Part shown: positions 1 through 7,010 of the stretch, one piece after another | How positions within the stretch are numbered: position 1 is the first letter of the stretch | Layout of the letters: the number at the start of each line of letters is the position of its first letter | Assembly (NCBI GenBank): GCA_022566435.1 | Contig: JADFIX010000120.1 | Coordinates: 1 to 8,377, forward strand | Length of the DNA: 8,377 nt | Direction: 5' to 3' | Source of the DNA: Planctomycetota bacterium | Lineage (GTDB): Bacteria > Planctomycetota > Phycisphaerae > UBA1845 | Position numbers and translations under genes: made by a program | The notes under the pieces: generated by a model | Database searches by the model: none | What the model was told of the DNA's origin: nothing | Seen by the model: only the letters and a program-made list of their open reading frames with translations

Positions 1-96
1 TGCCTGAGCACATTCGTCAGACAGACAGACCGCAAATGGAGTAATACCCGAGTTCCGCGACGGGGTATAGCCCCAGCGCGCTTCAATTCACTGATC

Positions 97-115
97 CAAT
101 CCTCGTTACGGATTG
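97..115. other. Small perfect inverted repeat, possible end-of-gene hairpin
   Basis: CAATCC at 97-102 and GGATTG at 110-115 are exact reverse complements around a 7-base loop. The stem is only 6 bp and no T-run follows, so it is not a classical intrinsic terminator. Its position, downstream of the open frames at the window edge and upstream of the ferredoxin pair, would suit a transcription boundary. Stems of this size are common by chance. Confidence 0.2.
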
Positions 116-214
116 ATGCCAAGACATCGTGAGGTACAGCGGCGTCGATCTCCGCGTATGATGAGATCAGGTAGCGGTGAAAAGCCCGGACAGCTGCGAC
201 GTTCTATACGTTCC

Positions 215-243
215 TTGAACGCGTTGTACTCCCGTCATAGGAT
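215..243 (+). promoter_or_regulatory. Candidate sigma70-type promoter for the ferredoxin pair
   Basis: A TTGAAC box at 215-220 (four matches to TTGACA) is separated by exactly 17 bases from TAGGAT at 238-243 (four matches to TATAAT). A transcript from here would start near 250 and give a leader of about 50 bases before the ferredoxin ATG at 302. The palindrome CGTTC-CTT-GAACG (209-221) overlaps the -35 box and could be an operator. The match is modest, and weak promoter look-alikes are frequent in bacterial DNA. Confidence 0.3.
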
Positions 244-301
244 GGCGTGAGCAAAAGCGCTCCAGGCCGGCAATCTTGAAAAATGGTGGAGGAATCCGAA
301 G

Positions 302-964
302 ATGGCCCACGTTGTAACGGAACGCTGCGTTGACTGCCGCTACACCGATTGTTGCGCGGTATGTCCCGTGGATTGCTTCTACGAGATCGAATCCCCGGCC
401 ATGCTGGTCATCGATCCCGACACCTGCATTGACTGCGCCCTGTGCGTACCCGAATGTCCGATCCTGGCCATTTGGCCGGCGGACGAACTTCCCGATGCCT
501 TCAGCGAATGGGAGGACAAGAACGCTGATCTGTTCGGCGGTGGAACGATGATCAAGACGCAAAAGAGCGCGCTGCCGGGTGCCCTCAGCTTGTCCCAAAT
601 CCAAGTGCGGGAACGGGAACGCGGACTTCAGGTGAAAGAACCATCCGGTGCCGACGGTGAATCGGCCGACGCGGAACCCGAAGCCGATTCCGCAACCGCG
701 GTGGAAGCGCCGACACCTAAACTGATCGCAAACCCGATTGCCGCGCCGGAGGGATTAACGGCTTCTCAGGTCAGCGTGTTCGAGGCAGCGGCAAACACGA
801 TCTACCGGTGGCGCTCGGTTCGCTCGCTCGCGCGGCAGGTCCGCCTTCCACAGGGATCCGTCCAGGGCGACCTAGAAACGCTCGTCGAAAAGGGACTTAT
901 TCAAAAGCGGGCACCGATGACCAACGGGCTCATCGTGTACGGTGCGGTCGCGAGAGTCGCATAA
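302..964 (+). CDS. 7Fe (3Fe-4S/4Fe-4S) ferredoxin with C-terminal winged-helix-like extension
   Basis: This is a cytoplasmic low-potential electron carrier of the FdxA/Azotobacter ferredoxin I type. Residues 1-60 carry cysteines at 9, 12, 17, 21, 25, 42, 45, 48 and 52, matching the 7Fe family spacing. By analogy C9, C17 and C52 bind a 3Fe-4S cluster, and C21, C42, C45 and C48 a 4Fe-4S cluster; C18 is an extra cysteine. Ordinary family members are about 80-110 residues, but this one has 220. After an acidic, alanine- and proline-rich linker (about 112-150), residues 152-218 look like a winged helix: helices around LTASQVSVFEAAAN, SVRSLARQV and SVQGDLETLVEKGLI, then a short strand pair. That domain call is my reading of the pattern, not a search result. 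The start has a strong GGAGGA at 288-293, 8 bases upstream. The 2Fe-2S ferredoxin gene follows 24 bases after the stop, so the two are probably co-transcribed. The electron partner is unknown. Confidence 0.88.
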   Translation: MAHVVTERCVDCRYTDCCAVCPVDCFYEIESPAMLVIDPDTCIDCALCVPECPILAIWPADELPDAFSEWEDKNADLFGGGTMIKTQKSALPGALSLSQIQVRERERGLQVKEPSGADGESADAEPEADSATAVEAPTPKLIANPIAAPEGLTASQVSVFEAAANTIYRWRSVRSLARQVRLPQGSVQGDLETLVEKGLIQKRAPMTNGLIVYGAVARVA

Positions 965-988
965 TTCAACAGTCTAGGTGGGCATCCG

Positions 989-1363
989 ATGCCACGGTTT
1001 GAACGTCACGTCTTCGTCTGCATCAACGAACGAGCCCCGGGGCATCCACGCGGATGCTGTAGCGCCAAAGACTCTGTCTCCATCCGCGAAGCTCTTAAGT
1101 CGCGTTGCAAGCTCGAAGGGCTGGGGGCAAGAGTTCGGATTAACAAGTCGGGGTGCCTCAATCAATGTGAGCATGGGCCGACGATCGTCGTCTATCCCGA
1201 GGCGATTTGGTACGGCTTCGTCAAAGCGGAAGATATTGAAGAAATCGTTCAGATGCACCTTATCAATGGCGCTCCCGTGGAGCGTCTCGTGCTGCCGGAG
1301 GAATGCGTAAACACTCCGCGCTGTCCCCATCGTGGAGGCGGCGTTCAGTTCAGGGGCGCATGA
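989..1363 (+). CDS. Thioredoxin-like 2Fe-2S ferredoxin
   Basis: This 124-residue protein belongs to the thioredoxin-fold 2Fe-2S ferredoxins (Shethna-type, Aquifex Fd, related to the NuoE and hydrogenase HoxE-like domains). The opening RHVFVCINER, then GCC at 22-24 and GCLNQCEHGP at 55-64, are hallmarks; likely ligands are C11, C24 (or C23), C56 and C60. The VVYPEAIWYGFV segment and the following helix (about 80-93) match the family C-terminus. An extra tail (about 103-124) holds C106, C112 and H114, which are not part of the usual cluster site. An AGGTGG at 976-981 lies 7 bases before the ATG. The gene follows the 7Fe ferredoxin at a 24-base gap, so the pair is likely one operon. It is a soluble one-electron carrier; the partner cannot be read from the sequence. 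Confidence 0.88.
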   Translation: MPRFERHVFVCINERAPGHPRGCCSAKDSVSIREALKSRCKLEGLGARVRINKSGCLNQCEHGPTIVVYPEAIWYGFVKAEDIEEIVQMHLINGAPVERLVLPEECVNTPRCPHRGGGVQFRGA

Positions 1364-1438
1364 CGATTGCTCCATTCGGCGCGACCAGAGCCCTGAACGG
1401 CCCAATGTCTTCGCAGGTCACTCTCGCCTAACTAAGAT

Positions 1439-2056
1439 TTACCGGCTTCGAGAGGTAGATGCGGACAGGTCAGGGCCTTCCAGCCGAAGATAGGGGTAGG
1501 CACGCGAGTCATGATCCAGCGTGATGTTCGCCCGGGCGTCGCGCGTATCATAATACGCTTCGAATCTCGCAACGAACGCCGCCAAGTCAAGGCCCATGAA
1601 TATCACGTCGGTCGTTTCGTCAACCACCGCGCGCAAGTACTCGAGGCTCCTACGACGAAGCCGCTCAACACCCTTCGCGTGGCGAACGAACCGCTTCAAA
1701 TGGCAGGCGGATACCTGGATCAGGCCTTGCAAGAATCGGCCCTGGATTCCGGTCTTGTCCGTTAGCTGCCATTGGCCCTCCCAGGCCTCGTGCGCCTCCC
1801 ACCAGTAGGCGTGATTGTACAGGTCGCAGCCGTACAAATAGTCGCTGCTCTTCGCCCATTCCGCAGGAATTACTAAGGAAATCGACTCGGTTGGGGAGCC
1901 TGGTGCGTGGTAGCTGTGCCCTTCGGGATCGGCTGTAGGGTGCGGGTTCCGACCGGAAATAAAGCGATAGGCTGGAAAAGGCGTGCTGCAATATCGCGGT
2001 GAAACGAAGGGTAGAAGTCGTACGAGTTCGTTTTCCGGATTGTCTGTCGATTCCAT
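1439..2056 (-). CDS. DUF309 domain-containing protein
   Basis: This 205-residue protein of unknown function faces the ferredoxin pair. The DUF309 core is recognisable: YLYGCDLYNHAYWWEAHEAWEGQW at about residues 73-96 (H89, E90 and E93 are the conserved polar residues of its HE-x2-E-like helix), then FLQGLIQVSAC at 108-118, followed by a basic helix. The all-helical DUF309 fold has conserved acidic and histidine residues that have invited speculation about metal binding, but no activity is established. Before the core, residues 26-50 read PFPAYRF-G-NPHP-DPEGHSY, an extension I recall from longer family members, so the ATG at 2056 is preferred. A weak GGGA lies about 5 bases upstream of it. It has no internal membrane segment or signal peptide. 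It is transcribed away from the suf operon and ends 75 bases from the ferredoxin stop. No clear terminator hairpin is visible in that convergent gap (1364-1438). Confidence 0.82.
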   Translation of the reverse strand: MESTDNPENELVRLLPFVSPRYCSTPFPAYRFISGRNPHPTADPEGHSYHAPGSPTESISLVIPAEWAKSSDYLYGCDLYNHAYWWEAHEAWEGQWQLTDKTGIQGRFLQGLIQVSACHLKRFVRHAKGVERLRRRSLEYLRAVVDETTDVIFMGLDLAAFVARFEAYYDTRDARANITLDHDSRAYPYLRLEGPDLSASTSRSR

Positions 2057-2329
2057 TAGTTCCCGATCACGAGCGTTGCGATTTGCCTAGCGAGTCTACG
2101 AGGGCATTCGCGAATTGGCCAACCACTTATCCGACGTGCGACTCCTGCTTGCTGATGAATTGACGCCCCGTCGACGGTGAATCGCTCGCGAGAAGACCCC
2201 ATGACCTAGTCGCCGTGCGCGCCCGATTTCGTCCATGGCATTTACTGTACCAGAAAACCAGTCCCACTGTATTCCGATAGGCTGTTCTTCACTCTTGGCA
2301 GCCATGCGCCTCGCTGGGCGAAATATATC

Positions 2330-2340
2330 ACCAATTTGGT
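2330..2340. promoter_or_regulatory. Perfect dyad upstream of suf -35 box, candidate operator
   Basis: ACCAA-T-TTGGT is an exact inverted repeat of 5-base arms around one base. It ends 12 bases before the candidate -35 box of the suf promoter, where an activator or a second repressor dimer could bind. Five-base arms occur by chance about once per kilobase, so the position is the main support. Confidence 0.3.
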
Positions 2341-2352
2341 CCTAATAAGCCC

Positions 2353-2380
2353 TTGATATAGCACCGAGTCAGTATATTAT
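2353..2380 (+). promoter_or_regulatory. Likely sigma70-type promoter of the suf operon
   Basis: TTGATA at 2353-2358 matches TTGACA at five of six positions, and TATTAT at 2375-2380 matches TATAAT at five of six, with a 16-base spacer. Transcription would begin near 2387, giving a leader of about 25 bases before the GTG start at 2413. The surrounding AT-rich patch stands out from the GC-rich neighbourhood. It is the best promoter in the window and sits directly ahead of the regulator gene. Confidence 0.6.
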
Positions 2381-2385
2381 ACCGA
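2369..2385. promoter_or_regulatory. 17-base imperfect palindrome over the -10 box, candidate Rrf2 operator
   Basis: TCAGTATATTATACCGA pairs at seven of eight symmetric positions around a central T, with a perfect GTATA-T-TATAC core (2372-2382). It covers the proposed -10 element, so a dimer bound here would block RNA polymerase. Rrf2-family regulators bind dyads of this size, and the adjacent gene encodes one, so autorepression is the natural reading. The exact motif is not one I recognise as IscR type 1 or type 2. Confidence 0.45.
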
Positions 2386-2412
2386 TGGTGTGAGTTGTGG
2401 AGAAGTCGCCGA

Positions 2413-2904
2413 GTGTTGACGCTGACCAGAAAAGCTGATTACGCCCTCGTGGCAATGGCGGAGTTGGCGCGCCGATTTCCCGGTCGTGCCAGTGCACGCG
2501 AGGTCGCAGACGTAGCGCACGTGCCTCTTCCGATGCTGCACAATATACTCAACCAGCTCTTGCATGAAGGGCTGGTCACGTCAGCCATGGGTTCAACGGG
2601 CGGATACAGCCTCGCGCGGGCTCCCGAGCAGATTAGCCTGGCAGAGATGATCGACGCGATGGAGGGCCGTTTTCGGCTCGCCGTATGCTGCTCAACGGAC
2701 GGTGACAACGACCCTGGATGCGAGTTGGAGCCCGATTGCCGGATCAAGGATTCGGTGCGAAAGGTGCATGCCGGATTGCGACATTTCATGTCGGGATTCA
2801 GCCTCGCTCAGATTGCCTTTGACGATGTGCCGGTGCCGCTCGGCCTGAGCGACCGGCTTCTGAATTGTTGCGAAACGGAGATTCAAGATGATCAATGTAA
2901 CTGA
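2413..2904 (+). CDS. Rrf2-family Fe-S-sensing transcriptional regulator (IscR/SufR-like)
   Basis: This 163-residue protein is probably the operon's own repressor. Residues 1-70 form the Rrf2 winged helix: LTLTRKADYALVAMAEL opens it, VADVAHVPLPMLHNILNQL is the recognition region, and GSTGGYSLAR is the wing. Residues 92-109 hold cysteines spaced CC-x9-C-x5-C (C92, C93, C103, C109), comparable with the three-cysteine Fe-S site of IscR-type members, so cluster-dependent DNA binding is likely. Three further cysteines (C152, C153, C162) sit at the extreme C-terminus. I choose the GTG at 2413 because family members begin M-L-x-LTRKADYAL and GGAGAAG (2399-2405) lies 7 bases upstream. A TTG at 2395 would add six atypical residues. 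Its last 17 bases overlap the sufA-like gene, which suggests coupled translation. Cluster type and DNA site are inferred. Confidence 0.88.
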   Translation: MLTLTRKADYALVAMAELARRFPGRASAREVADVAHVPLPMLHNILNQLLHEGLVTSAMGSTGGYSLARAPEQISLAEMIDAMEGRFRLAVCCSTDGDNDPGCELEPDCRIKDSVRKVHAGLRHFMSGFSLAQIAFDDVPVPLGLSDRLLNCCETEIQDDQCN

Positions 2905-3238
2905 ACTGTGTGCGAAGGAGGTCAAGAACATTATCGCGCAGCAAAACGAGGCGGCCGTGAAGAACGGTGACGAGCCGAAGCAGCTTTACTTGCGCGTTGG
3001 CGTGAAGGGCGGCGGATGTAGCGGCTTTAGTTACTCGCTCGACTTGACAGAAACCAAGACGGATGACGACGAGGTGAGCGTTCAGCATGGCATCGAAGTG
3101 ATTTGCGATCCCAAGAGTAACCTGTATTTGGACGGCACAAAGGTAGACTTCAAGGACGAAGTCATGGGTCGCGGATTCGTGTTCGAGAACCCCAACGCCA
3201 CCAGTAGCTGTGGGTGCGGAAGCAGCTTCTCGGTTTAG
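2888..3238 (+). CDS. sufA: A-type Fe-S carrier (SufA/IscA/HesB family)
   Basis: This 116-residue carrier receives Fe-S clusters from the SufBCD scaffold and hands them to apo-proteins. The three invariant cysteines are present: C44 in GGGCSGFSY, and C108 and C110 in SSCGCGSSF at the C-terminus. The family signature around residues 80-110 (YLDG, then a GF-FENPNA segment) is intact, and length is normal. C8 and C73 are additional and probably not ligands. The ATG has GGAG at 2877-2880, 7 bases upstream, inside the end of the regulator gene. I name it sufA because of its operon; by sequence alone IscA or ErpA-type naming would be equally fair. Confidence 0.92.
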   Translation: MINVTELCAKEVKNIIAQQNEAAVKNGDEPKQLYLRVGVKGGGCSGFSYSLDLTETKTDDDEVSVQHGIEVICDPKSNLYLDGTKVDFKDEVMGRGFVFENPNATSSCGCGSSFSV

Positions 3239-3311
3239 TCTCCGCGGGATGAAGGTGAACGATGCGCTGGTCAGTGCGCGGCTGCGGCGATCCGCTGCGG
3301 TAGAGGAGTAA
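3239..3311 (+). other. sufA-sufB spacer with sufB ribosome binding site and a 20-codon frame
   Basis: The 73-base gap contains GAGGAG (3303-3308) just before the sufB ATG. A small frame, ATG at 3249 to TAA at 3309-3311, encodes 20 residues and ends exactly at the sufB start. It has no ribosome binding site of its own, so it may be fortuitous. Short GC-rich repeats (GCGG-CGAT-CCGC near 3287-3298) could form a small hairpin. Confidence 0.35.
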
Positions 3312-4769
<1,458 letters not shown>

Positions 4770-4883
4770 CATACGGACTCCCGGTACGACTTGTCGAAAT
4801 AGCCCCGGGGCGTGGCACACGATCAAAACAGGCTCGGCCCATGGCGACCTGACTACATCGAAAGGAAAGGCGAGGACGATTGA
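4770..4883 (+). other. sufB-sufC intergenic spacer
   Basis: This 114-base gap is non-coding. It holds a CGAC-TT-GTCG dyad (4787-4796) and the 10-base palindrome GCCCCGGGGC (4802-4811), neither with a T-run, so no terminator is evident. GAGGA at 4872-4876 lies 7 bases ahead of sufC. No convincing -35/-10 pair was found, though an internal promoter or RNA processing site cannot be excluded. Confidence 0.4.
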
Positions 4884-5654
4884 ATGCTTGAGATACGCAA
4901 CTTGCATGTGGCGGTAGATGGCAACGAAATCCTGAAAGGCGTCGATCTGAAGGTCGGCGCCGGAGAAGTGCACTCCCTCATGGGCCCTAACGGCTCGGGT
5001 AAGAGTACGCTCGCACAAGTGCTGGCAGGACGAGAGACGTACGAGGTCACCGACGGCGAAGTCCTATTCAACGGCAAAGACCTGCTCGATCTTTCCCCTG
5101 ACGAGCGCGCCTGTGAGGGCGTCTTTATGGCATTTCAATACCCGGTGGAAATACCCGGCGTGACCACGAACTATTTCCTACGTGCCGCGCTGAACGCGAT
5201 CCGCAAATATCGCGGCGAGGACGAACTCGACGCATTCGATTTTATCGAGTTCGTGAAGGAAAAGGCCCGCGTGGTCGCCATTGACAATTCGCTGTTGCAG
5301 CGGGCGGTAAACGACGGATTCTCGGGTGGAGAGAAAAAGCGGAATGAGATTTTTCAGATGGCCGTACTGGAGCCCAAGCTCGCGATTCTCGACGAGACCG
5401 ATTCCGGGCTGGACATCGATGCCCTGAAAATCGTCGCCGAGGGAGTGAACAAGCTTCGCGCCCCCGACCGCGCGATCATCCTGATCACCCACTACCAGCG
5501 GTTGCTGAACTATATCGTTCCCGATGCGGTTCACGTGCTCGTCGACGGTCGCATCGCAAAGTCCGGCGGCAAGGAGCTGGCCCTCGAATTGGAGACCGAC
5601 GGGTACACGAAAATAGCCGGCCAGAGAGCGGCCGTCGAGACTGAAAAAGTGTAG
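4884..5654 (+). CDS. sufC: SUF system ATPase SufC
   Basis: SufC is the ABC-type ATPase of the soluble SufBCD scaffold; ATP binding drives its dimerisation and remodels the SufB-SufD interface for cluster assembly. It does not work in membrane transport. The 256-residue protein has Walker A GPNGSGKST at 34-42 (K40), a Q-loop glutamine at 85 within the family's FQYPVEIPGV, the signature FSGGEKKRNE at 146-155, Walker B with LAILDETDSGLD at 166-177 (catalytic E171), and the switch histidine H203. FSGGEKKRNE and ETDSGLDIDAL are specific to SufC among ABC ATPases. The ATG is firm: an in-frame TGA (4881-4883) immediately precedes it and GAGGA lies 7 bases upstream. sufD begins 19 bases after its stop. 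Confidence 0.97.
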   Translation: MLEIRNLHVAVDGNEILKGVDLKVGAGEVHSLMGPNGSGKSTLAQVLAGRETYEVTDGEVLFNGKDLLDLSPDERACEGVFMAFQYPVEIPGVTTNYFLRAALNAIRKYRGEDELDAFDFIEFVKEKARVVAIDNSLLQRAVNDGFSGGEKKRNEIFQMAVLEPKLAILDETDSGLDIDALKIVAEGVNKLRAPDRAIILITHYQRLLNYIVPDAVHVLVDGRIAKSGGKELALELETDGYTKIAGQRAAVETEKV

Positions 5655-5673
5655 CAAGAAGGATGCCACAAGA

Positions 5674-6990
5674 ATGGTTGGCTTGAAAGACATCAGTGAT
5701 ACATACCGCTCGCACCTCGCGCGGGTGGAAAAAAGTGACGCGGGCGACGCGTTTCGTTGGCTGCACCCGCTACGCGAGGCGGCCTTTGCCCGCTTCTGCG
5801 AACTCGGCTTCCCGTCGGTTCGCGACGAAGAATGGCGGTTCACCAACACCGCGCCGATCGCCAACACCGCGTTTGCTCCGGCCCCATCCGGTGAGGGTGT
5901 GGACGCGGATCAGGTGGCGCCGTTTACCCTGCGTGAGCCGGGCGCGCATCGGATCGTGTTCGTCAACGGTCGGTTCGTACCGGCGCTATCCGCTGCGGGG
6001 TCTCTTCCCGGCGGTGTGATCCTCGGCGGACTCTGCGATGCGGCGCGCGAGCACCGGCTCATCGTCGAAGCGCACCTGGGGCAATACGCGACCATCGAGA
6101 ATCATGCTTTTTCGGCGCTGAATACGGCCATGTTGGAAGACGGGGCGTTCGTGTACGTGCCGAAGGGAACGGTTGTCGATGCACCCATTCACCTTCTATT
6201 CCTCTCTGTCGCCGATGCCGCGCCGTGGGTCGCCCATCCGCGCAATCTCATCGTGACCGAGACGAGCAGCCAGGCGACGATCGTGGAAACCTATGCCGCC
6301 CTCGACGGCGGCGTGCAATTCACGAATGCCGTCACCGAGATCGTTGCCGGCGAAAACACGGTGATCGATCATTACCGAGTCGGATGCGAGTCGACCGAGG
6401 CCTTTCACGTGGGCGCGTTGCATCTACATCTACGCAGAAGCAGTACGCTGACATCGCACAGTATCATTTTCGGCGGCGCGCTGGTGCGCAACGACATCCA
6501 TGCCAACCTGGCCGAGGAGGACTGTGAATGCACGCTCAATGGGCTCTATATGATTGAAGGCACTCAGCACGTCGACAACCATCTGGTGATCGATCATGCG
6601 AAGCCGCATTGCCGAAGTTGGGAATACTTCAAGGGCATTCTGGACGGAAAATCGAGAGGGGTATTCAGCGGACGGATCAACGTCCATGAAAACGCCCAAA
6701 AGACCGATGCCAAGCAGACCAACATGAGCCTGCTCCTGTCCGACCACGCCCAGGTCCAGAGTAAACCGCAACTCGAAATCTTCGCCGACGATGTGAAATG
6801 TACGCACGGCGCCACGATCGGCCAACTCGACGATGAGGCTGTGTTTTACCTCCGTTCTCGTGGCATCAAACGCGAAGACGCCCGAAGCCTGCTTACCTTC
6901 GCATTTGCCGGTGAGAATTTGAACAAGATACGCGTGGCTTCGCTCCGGGCCCAGCTTGAGCAACACGTGCGCATCAAACTGTCGCCGTGA
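5674..6990 (+). CDS. sufD: Fe-S cluster assembly protein SufD
   Basis: SufD is the SufB paralogue that completes the SufB-SufC2-SufD scaffold and is needed for iron entry. The 438-residue product has the N-terminal helical part (about 1-90, with FPSVRDEEWRFTN at 46-58), the parallel beta-helix core, and the diagnostic C-terminal run PQLEIFADDVKCTHGATIG followed by DDEAVFYLRSRGI. H378 in KCTHG corresponds to E. coli H360, the residue implicated in cluster binding at the SufB-SufD interface. The INVHENAQKTDAKQTN motif (about 340-355) is also typical. AAGAAGGA (5656-5663) lies about 10 bases ahead of the ATG. The TGA at 6988-6990 overlaps a possible GTG start of sufS, so the genes are directly adjacent. 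All expected regions are present. Confidence 0.96.
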   Translation: MVGLKDISDTYRSHLARVEKSDAGDAFRWLHPLREAAFARFCELGFPSVRDEEWRFTNTAPIANTAFAPAPSGEGVDADQVAPFTLREPGAHRIVFVNGRFVPALSAAGSLPGGVILGGLCDAAREHRLIVEAHLGQYATIENHAFSALNTAMLEDGAFVYVPKGTVVDAPIHLLFLSVADAAPWVAHPRNLIVTETSSQATIVETYAALDGGVQFTNAVTEIVAGENTVIDHYRVGCESTEAFHVGALHLHLRRSSTLTSHSIIFGGALVRNDIHANLAEEDCECTLNGLYMIEGTQHVDNHLVIDHAKPHCRSWEYFKGILDGKSRGVFSGRINVHENAQKTDAKQTNMSLLLSDHAQVQSKPQLEIFADDVKCTHGATIGQLDDEAVFYLRSRGIKREDARSLLTFAFAGENLNKIRVASLRAQLEQHVRIKLSP

Positions 6991-7010
6991 CGGTAACTGG
7001 CGGAAAAATT

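Larger units (their letters stand above)
1..301. other. Left-edge region without a supportable gene
   Basis: No convincing coding sequence is visible before the ferredoxin start at 302. Two + strand frames are open from the window edge, one to a TGA at 130-132 and one to a TAA at 42-44. Either could be the tail of an upstream gene, but both are too short and unremarkable to identify. The - strand frame that crosses this region runs mostly antisense to the ferredoxin and looks like a shadow. The stretch holds a 6-bp stem (97-115), a 13-base palindrome (209-221) and a weak promoter candidate (215-243). Confidence 0.5.
2057..2412. other. Divergent intergenic region between DUF309 gene and suf operon
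   Basis: This 356-base stretch separates two divergently transcribed genes and must hold promoters for both. The right-hand third (2330-2412) is AT-richer and carries the suf promoter, two dyads and the regulator's ribosome binding site. For the - strand gene I see only weak promoter boxes. A 69-codon - strand frame (2096-2305) lies in the middle. It lacks a good ribosome binding site and any recognisable motif, so I do not annotate it as a gene. Confidence 0.6.

Noticed and set aside
62..120. tRNA-like opening GGGGTATAGCCCCAG
   Set aside because: It resembles the 5' end of some tRNAs, but no matching 3' acceptor strand, T-loop GGTTCGA or anticodon arm follows at the right distances.
1..132. 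C-terminal fragment of an upstream gene in the frame open from base 1
   Set aside because: The 43 codons to the TGA at 130 show no recognisable motif, and an alternative frame ending at 44 is equally possible, so neither can be supported.
167..604. - strand open frame of 145 codons over the left edge and ferredoxin
   Set aside because: More than half is antisense to the cysteine-rich 7Fe ferredoxin domain, and the product has no recognisable feature.
1364..1438. Bidirectional terminator between the convergent ferredoxin and DUF309 genes
   Set aside because: I looked for a stem of six or more pairs with a flanking T-run and found only 3-bp pairings.
2096..2305. 69-codon - strand frame in the divergent intergenic region
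   Set aside because: It is not antisense to a gene, so it was considered. It has only a weak GAGG upstream, a low-complexity arginine/serine-rich second half and no motif. It would also crowd the region expected to hold the DUF309 promoter.
4802..4811. Perfect 10-base palindrome GCCCCGGGGC as terminator or operator
   Set aside because: It has no loop and no T-run, and 10-base palindromes are expected several times by chance in a window of this size.
5178..5867. - strand open frame of 229 codons across sufC and sufD
   Set aside because: It is antisense to two firmly identified genes and shows no domain; it is a shadow frame.
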